From positions 52,199 through 116,198 of the forward strand of contig JBLIEQ010000012.1 of NCBI GenBank assembly GCA_047633175.1: a DNA stretch of 64,000 bases. Direction: 5' to 3'. Positions 36,109 to 44,377 of the stretch are shown one piece after another. A model generated the notes under the pieces. That model saw only the letters and a list, made by a program, of their open reading frames with translations. It was not told the origin of the DNA and did not search any database. The stretch is from Motiliproteus sp047633175 (GTDB lineage Bacteria; Pseudomonadota; Gammaproteobacteria; Pseudomonadales; Balneatricaceae). The position numbers were made by a program, and so were the translations under genes. Position 1 is the stretch's first letter. Each line of letters begins with the position of its first letter.

Positions 36109-36531
36109 CTTATGAAAGAACACCGATGGTGCAATTTTGAAGTGTTCTGAAAGAGATTGGATGTGATCACGAGTAAGGTTCCGGGAACCATTCAAGATCA
36201 TCGATACTAAACTCTTGCTACCAATATGTTCACGGAGATCTTCAGCCTTCAATTGGTATTGGTCCATTAGCGTCCTGAGAACAGCAACACCATCATCAAG
36301 ATCGGCTATACGCAGGTTGAACTCGGTGAAGGCTTCAGCTTCGTCTTCCCAATTTTCGATAGAAACTGACAGTACCTCAATCAGAGGTAAGTATTTGTCG
36401 TAGTCTTCGATTAGCTCGTCCATCAACTCAAGCGCTTGATCGTACTCGAATTCGCTGTTGATATGACTGACAAAGCTAGCTTCGTTGAAAAAGTCTACAG
36501 CCTTGGCTTTAACACTTGAGAAGTTCATCAC
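36103..36531 (-). CDS. higA: HigA-type antitoxin (cassette gene)
   Basis: A 142-residue antitoxin. The C-terminal helix-turn-helix reads LREHIGSKSLVSMILNGSRN then LTRDHIQSLSEHFKIAPSVF (residues about 98-138), the Xre/HigA pattern; the N-terminal acidic part (ELMDELIEDYDKYLPLIEVL) probably wraps the toxin. Its start (ATG 36531 or 36528) overlaps the higB stop by four bases, so the toxin is translated first, the order typical of higBA loci. It should repress the operon through the paired palindromes at 36852-36904. Toxin-antitoxin cassettes are thought to stabilise integron arrays. Confidence 0.92.
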   Translation of the reverse strand: MMNFSSVKAKAVDFFNEASFVSHINSEFEYDQALELMDELIEDYDKYLPLIEVLSVSIENWEDEAEAFTEFNLRIADLDDGVAVLRTLMDQYQLKAEDLREHIGSKSLVSMILNGSRNLTRDHIQSLSEHFKIAPSVFFHKA

Positions 36532-36839
36532 TCAGTCTCCCTTGCATACCTCTTGCAAAGCTTGTCGTACTCAGAATGGTGTACGATGTGCTTCACATAC
36601 ATGCGGTTATCACGGAACTCGATAAAGGCTATGAGACGGAGGTTGTTACCACCAATATCAATAACCCACCATTTATCCTTGTACTTGAAGTTATCCAGGC
36701 TAGGGAAAAGAGCCCGAAGAGCACCTGGGTTGTCGAAATCACAGTTTCTCAGTGACTTATACAGAGCATCAATTGCCGCCGAGTCATTAGGGTACTTATT
36801 CGCTGCATCATTGAACGGCTTGCGTGAGATTACGTGCAC
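36528..36839 (-). CDS. higB: HigB-type mRNA interferase toxin (cassette gene)
   Basis: A 103-residue RelE-superfamily toxin that cleaves mRNA on the ribosome. It starts MHVISRKPFNDAANKYP and contains FPSLDNFKYKDKWWVIDIGG, NLRLIAFIEFRDNRMYVKHI and HHSEYDKL, all typical of HigB. Start chosen as GTG 36839, with GGAG about 7 nt upstream and family-like MHVIS; a further in-frame GTG at 36857 lies inside the operator. First gene of the higBA pair, directly under the paired operators. Intact, with no frameshift, unlike the neighbouring ccdB. Confidence 0.93.
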   Translation of the reverse strand: MHVISRKPFNDAANKYPNDSAAIDALYKSLRNCDFDNPGALRALFPSLDNFKYKDKWWVIDIGGNNLRLIAFIEFRDNRMYVKHIVHHSEYDKLCKRYARETE

Positions 36840-36851
36840 ATCAGACTCCAA

Positions 36852-36904
36852 GTTCACAATATGTGAACACTAGCACGAGCCAGCATAGTTCACAAGTTGT
36901 GAAC
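36852..36904 (-). promoter_or_regulatory. Paired operator palindromes of higBA
   Basis: GTTCACAATATGTGAAC (36852-36868) and GTTCACAAGTTGTGAAC (36888-36904) share GTTCACA-N3-TGTGAAC arms and are centred 36 bp apart. They lie immediately upstream of the higB start, as expected for HigA autoregulation. The first overlaps the possible GTG at 36857. Confidence 0.8.
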
Positions 36905-36926
36905 TTGATCGACAGAAGAAGGGTGC

Positions 36927-37864
36927 GGGGTCAGGTCTTTGATTTATGACTTTTAATAATCCCGCTTACCGTTGAATAGTGTAAACCAATACAGTCTCCT
37001 ATTTCTTTTAACGTATATCCACCGCTCTCATATGCCTTGATAATAAAAGTATTTCTATTAGTATATGACTCCTTATAAGCATCAAGTGACTTAGGCAGTG
37101 GCCGTCGTTGCGATGATGGTATCTCACTTAACATACTGTCTTTTTTAAGTAATGACTGCGCCCTTTCAACGAAAAGATCACTACCAAGAAACACTTGGTT
37201 ACGTAATAACTTCCATACCGAGGGCTGCCCTTTTCCTTCTGAAATAAATTGTTGGTAACGTGCTAGAGCTTCATTCTTTCTAAGACCGAATCCTGAAAGT
37301 AACCAGTCTGTCGTCAGAAAAACAGAGGGCTCGCTAACCCTGCGGTTGCACGATAACTGCTCCATGGCCAATCCCCCGCCGTAAACACCATGGCTGCTCT
37401 CACTGGGTTCAAAACAATATGGCGTGACAAATCAATCAGATAGTTCTCTTTCTCGACCAGAATAGCTTTGTATCGCCCTTGAAAAACATGACCCACACGA
37501 CCATGACTATGATTGTAGCGCTGAGTGTAAACTCCATTGAGTTGCCGCATACCTTTGGATAAATTTGCGTCGGGAGTTTCGATTAGCAGATGGTAATGAT
37601 TGCTCATCAGACAATACGCATGACAGACCCAGTTATAGGTCTCGCACACCGCCGCTAATACTGATAAAAACTCATCCCTATCGTTATCATTTTCGTAGAT
37701 GTCTTCGCGTCGATCACCGCGTGACGTTACATGGTATAAGGCACCGGCAAACTCCAATCGTAAGGGTCTGGCCATTGAGCATCTCCTTTCTTCCTTGAAA
37801 GTATGATCGAGAAGATTATCAGTTTTTATCAGCGCACAGGATCATAAATCGAAGACCTGACCCC
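36927..37864. mobile_element. RAYT-type element with inverted terminal repeats
   Basis: Ends GGGGTCAGGTCTTTGATTTA (36927 onward) and its complement ending in GAAGACCTGACCCC (to 37864) match in 22 of 23 positions. They enclose one transposase gene and little else. The element separates higBA from the isochorismatase gene and so probably interrupts the cassette array. Confidence 0.75.
36931..37775 (-). pseudogene. Frameshifted REP-associated tyrosine transposase (Y1_Tnp, RAYT)
   Basis: A single-strand transposase of the HUH/Y1 type. The first part (37775 to about 37318) has the hallmark MARPLRLEFAGALYHVTSRG, the HUH-like SNHYHLLIETP and the tyrosine region GVYTQRYNHSHGRVGHVFQG. The frame then stops after LASPLFF. 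The second part continues in another frame: TTDWLLSGFGLRKNEALARY, WKLLRNQVFLGSDLFVE and a C-terminal helix-turn-helix GDCIGLHYSTVSGIIKSHKS. The shift is at an A5 run (37318-37322, plus strand); one extra base there restores LFFLTTDWLL. Its stop codon lies within the terminal repeat. Probably inactive. Confidence 0.9.
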
Positions 37865-37915
37865 GTGACTTCTTCGACGGAGTTCCAATCGAGTCACAAG
37901 CGATGGTCAATTGCT

Positions 37916-38476
37916 TTATGATTCACAACAGAGCACGTCACTTGATGAACAGACAGTGCAGTACTCATTGTTTAAATTACTTAAAAATGTCCAGTGAACG
38001 TCATCGGCGCTTAGATGTTTACCATTAAGTAAATCTAAAGCAAACGCGGCTGTCGCGTCGTGCGGCACGAATACCTTAAACCCAAGCGCGCACGCAATTC
38101 GTACTGTTGCGTCGACTGAGTTGTTGGTGAGGACACCACAAACAACTAACTCAGACACCCCCTGTGCTGATAGGGATTGATGCAGATCAGTATCGATAAA
38201 GGCACAATTTTCACGCTTTGTGACCACGTCCTCGTTGCAAGCAGGTAGCACTTGGCTTTTAAATGAAAAGTGTTCAGATAAAGAATGATAGGGAGAACTT
38301 TCGGACTTGGAAGAGTGACGAACGTGAACCACAGGAAAGCCGTTACTCCGCCACATAGCCAGCATAGATGCCATAACCTCTTCGGCATTTGGATTGTTCC
38401 TCTCCTGCTCAGAAAAACAATCGATAGCATCTTGCACATCGACAATAATCAATGCTGGATTGTTCGATTCAAACAT
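37916..38476 (-). CDS. Isochorismatase-family cysteine hydrolase-like protein, Cys to Ser
   Basis: A 186-residue isochorismatase-fold protein. The Asp of the triad is in ALIIVDVQDAIDCF and the Lys in VVTKRENCAF. At the nucleophile position, normally GxxTxxCV, it reads CGVLTNNSVDATVRIACALG, so Ser replaces Cys. It may therefore be inactive, use Ser, or act as a binding protein. Family enzymes hydrolyse nicotinamide, isochorismate or N-carbamoyl compounds. It lies just beyond the RAYT element. A half-attC-like TATAACGGCC precedes its start (about 38492-38502), so it may be an old cassette. Confidence 0.87.
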   Translation of the reverse strand: MFESNNPALIIVDVQDAIDCFSEQERNNPNAEEVMASMLAMWRSNGFPVVHVRHSSKSESSPYHSLSEHFSFKSQVLPACNEDVVTKRENCAFIDTDLHQSLSAQGVSELVVCGVLTNNSVDATVRIACALGFKVFVPHDATAAFALDLLNGKHLSADDVHWTFLSNLNNEYCTVCSSSDVLCCES

Positions 38477-38583
38477 AAATATTTCCGTAGCGTATAACGG
38501 CCTATCTAAGAGGCCCTGGCTTTATAAGAATTATTATCGAGATTATATGCCAATCAAAGCTGCTAACAAAGCCACTCAACAAC

Positions 38584-38715
38584 CTACCTATAATCATCAA
38601 CGAACAGCTTTAATTCGATAAACAGGAATGAAAAACGGGAAACTTTCACGCTGATTAATGCTGGGGGAAATAAAAGAATACGACCAGGCTTGAGCACTAT
38701 ATTATAAGCATCCAT
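38584..38715 (-). CDS. Possible 43-residue protein
   Basis: A short frame, MDAYNIVLKPGRILLFPPAL onward, begins at ATG 38715 with a strong AAGGAG 8 nt upstream. It is hydrophobic in the middle (RFSFLFIELKLF). No family recognised. The ribosome site is the only positive evidence; it could be a remnant. Confidence 0.3.
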   Translation of the reverse strand: MDAYNIVLKPGRILLFPPALISVKVSRFSFLFIELKLFVDDYR

Positions 38716-38777
38716 GTCATCTTCTCCTTTTTCCAATCCGTGACCGAGCAGCTGTCGGTACGCCACTCTAGCAGGCT

Positions 38778-38840
38778 GTCGGACTAAAGTCCGACCTACA
38801 GGGTGCTTCTTGCTAGCCTTGTCGGACTACCTTCGACCTA
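38778..38840. repeat. REP-like palindromes downstream of etfA
   Basis: GTCGGACTAAAGTCCGAC (38778-38795) followed by CTACAG, CTTGCTAGCCTT and a degenerate GTCGGACTACCTTCGAC. Same unit as at 7804 and 7894. Confidence 0.75.
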
Positions 38841-38906
38841 CGGGATAGGAAGTGCGCTAAGCCCGTAGGGAACGGGCAGCGCCAACCTACAAAATGCCGC
38901 CACAAA

Positions 38907-38928
38907 AAAGCCCGGCTTACCGGGCTTT
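38907..38928 (-). terminator. Rho-independent terminator of etfBA
   Basis: AAAGCCCGG and CCGGGCTTT arms around TAAG, followed on the minus strand by TTT. It lies 38 bp after the etfA stop. Confidence 0.9.
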
Positions 38929-38965
38929 GCTTTTATGGGTTGAATCTAAGCTGCTTTAGCGGCTG

Positions 38966-39892
38966 TTACAGCTTGGATTCAAACTCGGGTACGGCTTCAA
39001 ACAGATCGGCGACCAGGCCGTAGTCGGCCACCTGGAAGATTGGTGCCTCTGCGTCTTTGTTGATCGCGACGATCACCTTGGAGTCTTTCATACCGGCCAG
39101 ATGCTGAATGGCACCGGAGATACCTACGGCGATATACAGATCGGGGGCGACGATCTTACCGGTCTGACCCACCTGCATATCGTTAGGTACGAAGCCGGCA
39201 TCAACCGCGGCACGAGATGCGCCCATGGCGGCACCCAGTTTATCGGCCACTTTTTCCAATAACCCGAAGTTTTCGCCGTTACCCATACCCCGGCCACCGG
39301 AGATAATGATCTTGGCCGCTGTCAGTTCGGGACGGTCCGAGACCGCCAGTTCCTGTTTGACGAAGGACGAGGTGCCGGCATCATGTACTGCCGCGACCGC
39401 TTCGATGCTGGCAGAGCCTTCGCAAGTTACGGGATCGAAACCGGTGGTACGCACCGTGATCACCTTGATCGCATCGCTCGACTGTACCGTGGCGATGGCG
39501 TTGCCGGCGTAGATAGGGCGCTTAAAGGTATCGGCGCTCTCGACGCTGATAATATCGGAGATCTGCGCCACATCCAGCTTGGCGGCTACCCGCGGTAGAA
39601 TATTTTTACCGTTGGTGGTGGAGGGTGCCAGTATATGGCTATAGCCACTGCCCAGCTCCGTCACCAGCAACGCCATATTCTCGGCCAACTGATGGCCGTA
39701 GGCGGCATTATCCGCCAGCAGCACGCGGCTGACGCCGTTGACCTTAGCGGCCTCTTCGGCCACCGCGCCACAGTTTTCGCCTGCGACCAGCAGATCTATG
39801 TCACCACCGATGGCCTGAGCGGCGGCGACGGTATTCAGGGTCGCGGCTTTCAGTGTGGCGTTGTCATGCTCTGCAATTACCAGAATGCTCAT
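38966..39892 (-). CDS. etfA: Electron transfer flavoprotein alpha subunit
   Basis: A 308-residue subunit that binds FAD in the soluble electron carrier of acyl-CoA and dimethylglycine/sarcosine-type dehydrogenases. The FAD signature is in the C-terminal half: VGQTGKIVAPDLYIAVGISG and AIQHLAGMKDSKVIVAINKD. The N-terminus MSILVIAEHDNATLKAATLN is typical. One base separates the etfB stop from the etfA start. The pair feeds the ETF-ubiquinone oxidoreductase coded divergently next door. Ends in a strong terminator. Confidence 0.97.
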   Translation of the reverse strand: MSILVIAEHDNATLKAATLNTVAAAQAIGGDIDLLVAGENCGAVAEEAAKVNGVSRVLLADNAAYGHQLAENMALLVTELGSGYSHILAPSTTNGKNILPRVAAKLDVAQISDIISVESADTFKRPIYAGNAIATVQSSDAIKVITVRTTGFDPVTCEGSASIEAVAAVHDAGTSSFVKQELAVSDRPELTAAKIIISGGRGMGNGENFGLLEKVADKLGAAMGASRAAVDAGFVPNDMQVGQTGKIVAPDLYIAVGISGAIQHLAGMKDSKVIVAINKDAEAPIFQVADYGLVADLFEAVPEFESKL

Positions 39893-39893
39893 C

Positions 39894-40643
39894 TCAGATC
39901 ACCTTCGCTTCGTTCTTGAGTTTCTCGATCAGCGCGTCAACGCTGGCCACGACAATCCCGGCCTTACGTTCTGCCGGAGCCTCCACCTTGAGAACTTTCA
40001 AGCGTGGCGAGGTATCGACACCGTAATCGGCCGGGGTCTTGCTTTCCAGCGGCTTGCGTTTGGCTTTCATAATATTGGGCAGCGAAGCATAGCGCGGTTC
40101 GTTTAAGCGCAGATCCGTGGTGATGATCGCGGGCAACGTCAGGGAGAGTGTCTGTGCACCCCCATCGATCTCACGCGTCACGGCGATCTTGCCATCGGCG
40201 ACACTTACCGCTGAGGCGTAGGTGCCCTGGGGCATATCGGTCAACGCCGCCAGCATCTGGCCGGTCTGGTTGTTGTCAGTATCGATCGCCTGTTTACCCA
40301 GCAGAACCAGCCCGGGCTGCTCATCGGCAACCACCTTGGCCAACAGCTTGGCAATGACGAGGGATTCGAGCTCCAGTTCGGTTTCTATATGGATGCCCCG
40401 GTCGGCACCCAGCGCCAGCGCGGTACGGATCTGCTCCTGCGCGGCCTTAGGACCGATAGAAACCACCAGGATCTCATCGGCGACACCCTGCTCTTTCAGG
40501 CGTACCGCTTCTTCGACGGCAATTTCACAGAACGGGTTCATCGCCATCTTGACGTTGGCGAGATCTATCCCGGTTTGATCACTCTTGACCCGCGCTTTGA
40601 CGTTATAGTCAATTACGCGCTTTACTGCGACTAGAACTTTCAT
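39894..40643 (-). CDS. etfB: Electron transfer flavoprotein beta subunit
   Basis: A 249-residue subunit binding AMP structurally. Starts MKVLVAVKRVIDYNVKARVK at ATG 40643, preceded by GAGGAAC; the signature VAKLLAKVVADEQPGLVLLG and KQAIDTDNNQTGQMLAALTD are classic EtfB. A short in-frame extension to 40655 exists but lacks a ribosome site. First gene of etfBA, divergent from the ETF-QO gene with a shared 246-bp promoter region. Confidence 0.97.
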   Translation of the reverse strand: MKVLVAVKRVIDYNVKARVKSDQTGIDLANVKMAMNPFCEIAVEEAVRLKEQGVADEILVVSIGPKAAQEQIRTALALGADRGIHIETELELESLVIAKLLAKVVADEQPGLVLLGKQAIDTDNNQTGQMLAALTDMPQGTYASAVSVADGKIAVTREIDGGAQTLSLTLPAIITTDLRLNEPRYASLPNIMKAKRKPLESKTPADYGVDTSPRLKVLKVEAPAERKAGIVVASVDALIEKLKNEAKVI

Positions 40644-40889
40644 AGAGTTCCTCATTGATTGTGCCGTTCCCTGTACAGGGAGCCGTATGAAAGAGCGCCC
40701 GAGACTCAGTATCTCAGGCGCCGTGGAATATTGGGTAGGTATTTACCCGAACAAATTATCATCGAGGTCCGGCCTATGCAAATCATTCTTGCAAAAAATA
40801 GGGGTTTTTACTTACAATCACCGCCAGTCTGCTGCGAGCCCCTGCTGGGGTCGCAATAAAAACCTTAGATAACAGAACGGGAGAAGTCA

Positions 40890-42542
40890 GTGGAACGCGA
40901 AGCGATGGAGTTTGATGTCGTCATAGTCGGTGCAGGACCTGCGGGCCTGTCCACGGCTTGTCGTCTTATGCAGCAGGCACAAACCAATCAGCAAGAGCTG
41001 ATGGTCTGTGTCGTCGAGAAAGGGTCTGAGGTCGGCGCCCATATCCTTTCCGGGGCCGTATTCGAACCCCGCGCCCTCAACGAACTCTTCCCTGACTGGA
41101 AAGAGCAGGGCTTGGCGCTGGGCGAGCCCGTCAGTGGTGACGAGGTGTACCTGTTCAAAGATGAACAACACGCCACCAGAATCCCCAATGCCCTGGTTCC
41201 CGCCACCATGCACAATGACGGCAACTACGTTATCAGTGCGGGCAACCTGTGCCGCTGGCTCGCCGAGCAAGCCGAGGCTCTGGGGGTCGAAATCTTCCCG
41301 GGCTTCGCCGCGTCCGAGATCCTCTATCATTCGGACGGCTCGGTCAAAGGGATCGCCACCGGAGATATGGGCATCGACGAGCACGGCGAACACAAAGACG
41401 GCTATATGCCCGGCATGGAGCTGCATGCCCGGCAGACCCTGTTTTCCGAAGGCTGTCGCGGCCACCTGGGTAAAGAGTTGATCGCTAAATTTGTCCTGGA
41501 GAAGGACTCAGACCCGCAGCACTATGGCCTGGGTATCAAAGAGCTCTGGGATATAGATCCCGACAAGCATCAGCCCGGGCTGGTGATTCACGGTGCCGGC
41601 TGGCCACTGGGTAAGAACGCACCCGGGGGTTCCTTCCTCTATCACGCCGAAAACAATCAGGTCGTGCTGGGGCTGATCACCGATCTGAGCTACTCCAACC
41701 CCCACCTCAGCCCTTTCGACGAGATGCAGCGGATGAAGCAGCATCCGGTCTTTAAGCAGTACCTAGAGGGCGGCAAGCGCGTCTCCTACGGTGCCCGGGC
41801 CATCACCAAGGGTGGCTTCAATTCCCTGCCGAAGATGACCTTTCCCGGCGGCATGATTATCGGCTGCAACGCCGGCACGCTCAACTTCGCCAAGATTAAA
41901 GGGATACATACGGCGATGAAGAGCGGCATGGTTGCAGCCGATACGGTAGCCGAAGCACTCAAGGGGGAGACCCATGGCAGCGGCGAACTGACCCAGTATA
42001 CGGATAATTTTAAGGCCAGCTGGGCCAATGAGGAGCTGCAGCGCACCCGCAATTTCGGACCGGCGATGCATAAGTTCGGCATGACCCTGGGTGGCGTATT
42101 CAACTATCTCGACCAGAACTGGTTTAAAGGCAAACTGCCGTTCACCCTGCATGACCGCAATCCGGACTATGCGCAGATGAAGCCTGCGGCGGAGTGCGAC
42201 AAGATCGATTATCCAAAGCCGGACGGCGTACTCAGCTTCGACAAGCTGTCTTCGGTATTCCTCTCCAACACCAACCACGCAGAGAACCAACCCTGCCACC
42301 TCAGGCTAAAGGACGCCTCCATCCCGCTGGCGCGCAACCTGCCGCTGTACGATGAACCCGCCCAGCGCTACTGCCCGGCCGGGGTCTACGAAATCGTCGA
42401 GGATGTCGAAGGCAACAAGCAGTTTCAGATCAACGCACAAAACTGCGTGCACTGTAAGACCTGCGATATCAAGGATCCTTCCCAGAACATCACCTGGGTC
42501 ACGCCTGAGGGCGCCGGCGGCCCCAACTACCCGAACATGTAG
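40890..42542 (+). CDS. Electron transfer flavoprotein-ubiquinone oxidoreductase
   Basis: A 550-residue membrane-associated enzyme passing electrons from reduced ETF to ubiquinone. FAD loop FDVVIVGAGPAGLSTACRLM at the N-terminus, ubiquinone/FAD motifs YVISAGNLCRWLAEQAEALG and GGSFLYHAENNQVVLGLITD. A C-terminal 4Fe-4S domain carries NCVHCKTCDIKDPSQNITWV. Start taken as GTG 40890 behind GGGAGAA; ATG 40905 is possible. With etfBA it links flavin dehydrogenases to the respiratory chain, which would serve dimethylglycine oxidation and beta-oxidation. Confidence 0.97.
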   Translation: MEREAMEFDVVIVGAGPAGLSTACRLMQQAQTNQQELMVCVVEKGSEVGAHILSGAVFEPRALNELFPDWKEQGLALGEPVSGDEVYLFKDEQHATRIPNALVPATMHNDGNYVISAGNLCRWLAEQAEALGVEIFPGFAASEILYHSDGSVKGIATGDMGIDEHGEHKDGYMPGMELHARQTLFSEGCRGHLGKELIAKFVLEKDSDPQHYGLGIKELWDIDPDKHQPGLVIHGAGWPLGKNAPGGSFLYHAENNQVVLGLITDLSYSNPHLSPFDEMQRMKQHPVFKQYLEGGKRVSYGARAITKGGFNSLPKMTFPGGMIIGCNAGTLNFAKIKGIHTAMKSGMVAADTVAEALKGETHGSGELTQYTDNFKASWANEELQRTRNFGPAMHKFGMTLGGVFNYLDQNWFKGKLPFTLHDRNPDYAQMKPAAECDKIDYPKPDGVLSFDKLSSVFLSNTNHAENQPCHLRLKDASIPLARNLPLYDEPAQRYCPAGVYEIVEDVEGNKQFQINAQNCVHCKTCDIKDPSQNITWVTPEGAGGPNYPNM

Positions 42543-42553
42543 CCGCCAACAAG

Positions 42554-42586
42554 GCTGACGCCAACGCTGGCGTCGGCCTCTATTTT
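42554..42586 (+). terminator. Terminator after ETF-QO
   Basis: GCTGACGCCA and TGGCGTCGGC arms (one G-T pair) around ACGC, followed by CTCTATTTTT. Eleven bases past the stop codon. Confidence 0.85.
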
Positions 42587-42713
42587 TCTGCTCCGCCTCA
42601 ACGATTATAATTCATTCTAAATCATCCCTCCCCGTACCGAACATCCCTACTTTCCACTACCGCTCATATACTGTAATGTCGCTACAACAGAGTCCTATTA
42701 CGGATCTTTCCGC

Positions 42714-44315
42714 TTGCTAAAACGCCACCTCCAACACCGCAAAGAGAATCTGCTGTCCTATCGGCTGCTGGTGTACATTCTCCTATGCAGCACGGTCCTG
42801 ACGGTGCTGAGTACGGCCATTCAACTGTTCTGGGATTATAAAAAGGATCTTTCCACTATCCAGCAGGGGATGGACTCTATCGAGGCGGGTTACCTGGATT
42901 CGCTGTCATCGAGCCTCTGGAAATTAGATCAGGATCAGATCGAGATTCAGCTCGACGGCATTATGAAACTGCCTGATATCGGCTTCGTCGCCATCACCGA
43001 GATCGTCGCCGGTGAGCCGGAGTCGGTATTTTACCGCGGCGATGTTAGCGTCGATCTGCCTATTCAGCGCGAATATAAACTCTACTACCGTGACACCCTG
43101 GTGGGCCTACTCAGCGTCGGTGCCACCCTGGATAACGTCTACCAACGCCTGTTACAAAAGTTCTTTATCATCCTGGCCAGCCAGGCGATAAAGACCCTGC
43201 TGGTATCGATCTGTATCCTGGTTATCGTCCACTATATGATTGTCACCCACCTCAACCGGCTGGCGCGCTTTACTCGAGATCTGGATCTGGACAACCTCGA
43301 GAACGGCGTCGAACTCGCGCCCAGCCGTCTCCGTCGGGAGGGCAGCGATGCCATCGACCAGCTGGCCGATACGGTCAATCTGATGCGCAACAATATCAGT
43401 AAACAGCTGCGGCAAAAAAAGAAGGCTCAGCAGTCCCTGGAGCTGCTCAACGAAGAGCTGGAGCAGCGAGTCAATTACCGCACCGCCACCCTCAAACACA
43501 CCAACGACCGACTCTCAGATGCGCTCAAGGAGCTGACCCACACCAAGGATCGGCTGGTAGAAACCGAAAAAATGGCGGCCCTCGGGGCGCTGGTCAGCGG
43601 CATCGCCGATGAGATAGAAAAACCGGTCAACGGCGGCCTGCAGATCTCAGAGCAGATCCATCATGAACTCTCCGCTACCGATATAGAAAACAGCCCGCTG
43701 GTCTCGCAAGCCAGCCAGCATAATGACCAGATTCACACCCATCTGGAGCAGATGGCAGCACTGATCAAGGCGTTCCGGCTGATCGCGATCGATCCGCGCA
43801 CTCTGAGCCAGCAGCTGATCGAACTGCCGCGCTTGGTAGAGCAGGTCCGAGCATCCTTCGCCGAACCACTGCAAAAACTCAAGATTAACGTCGAAATCCA
43901 GTGTGATCCGGGACTGGAGATCAGCTCCTACGCTAACCTCTGGAAACAGTTATTCTCCCAACTGATTCAAAACTCGCTGCAACACGGCTTTGCCGGACAG
44001 TCACTTGCCAATAGAGACCGAGAGATCCGGATCACTATCGAACGCGACTCCAGACAGCTGCACCTCACCTACAGTGACAACGGCCAGGGCATTCCGGAAC
44101 AGATACTGCCACGGGTATTCGAACCCTTTGTCGCCACCCGCAGCGAGCACGGAGGCAGCGGCCTGGGGACGCATGTGGTCTATCGCCTGGTGACCCATCT
44201 GCTGCGCGGCAGCATCAGCTGCCACAGCCGCCGCGGCCAGGGAGTAGAGTTCCGTATCCAGATTCCGCTCAACAGCGCCCAGCACAGCGATGCCGATGAT
44301 GGGAATCTCTGGTAG
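42714..44315 (+). CDS. Sensor-kinase-like protein with Asp in place of the phospho-His
   Basis: A 533-residue membrane protein with the layout of a histidine kinase: helices near 15-40 and 160-185, periplasmic domain between them, HAMP, coiled coil (EELEQRVNYRTATLKHTNDR), dimerisation region and HATPase (FSQLIQNSLQHG, YSDNGQGIPEQIL, HGGSGLGTHVVYRLV). The phospho-acceptor motif reads ALGALVSGIADEIEKPV, where kinases of this type have HEI: His is Asp, coded by GAT. The ATP site looks intact. Its periplasmic domain is a paralogue of that in the hybrid kinase at 18899. No response regulator is adjacent. Start TTG 42714 is uncertain. Confidence 0.88.
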   Translation: MLKRHLQHRKENLLSYRLLVYILLCSTVLTVLSTAIQLFWDYKKDLSTIQQGMDSIEAGYLDSLSSSLWKLDQDQIEIQLDGIMKLPDIGFVAITEIVAGEPESVFYRGDVSVDLPIQREYKLYYRDTLVGLLSVGATLDNVYQRLLQKFFIILASQAIKTLLVSICILVIVHYMIVTHLNRLARFTRDLDLDNLENGVELAPSRLRREGSDAIDQLADTVNLMRNNISKQLRQKKKAQQSLELLNEELEQRVNYRTATLKHTNDRLSDALKELTHTKDRLVETEKMAALGALVSGIADEIEKPVNGGLQISEQIHHELSATDIENSPLVSQASQHNDQIHTHLEQMAALIKAFRLIAIDPRTLSQQLIELPRLVEQVRASFAEPLQKLKINVEIQCDPGLEISSYANLWKQLFSQLIQNSLQHGFAGQSLANRDREIRITIERDSRQLHLTYSDNGQGIPEQILPRVFEPFVATRSEHGGSGLGTHVVYRLVTHLLRGSISCHSRRGQGVEFRIQIPLNSAQHSDADDGNLW

Positions 44316-44377
44316 GGGGGTGCTGGGGTTATTTAAGGCAGGATCACAAGTTTAATCCGCTTACACATTCCTCAGCT

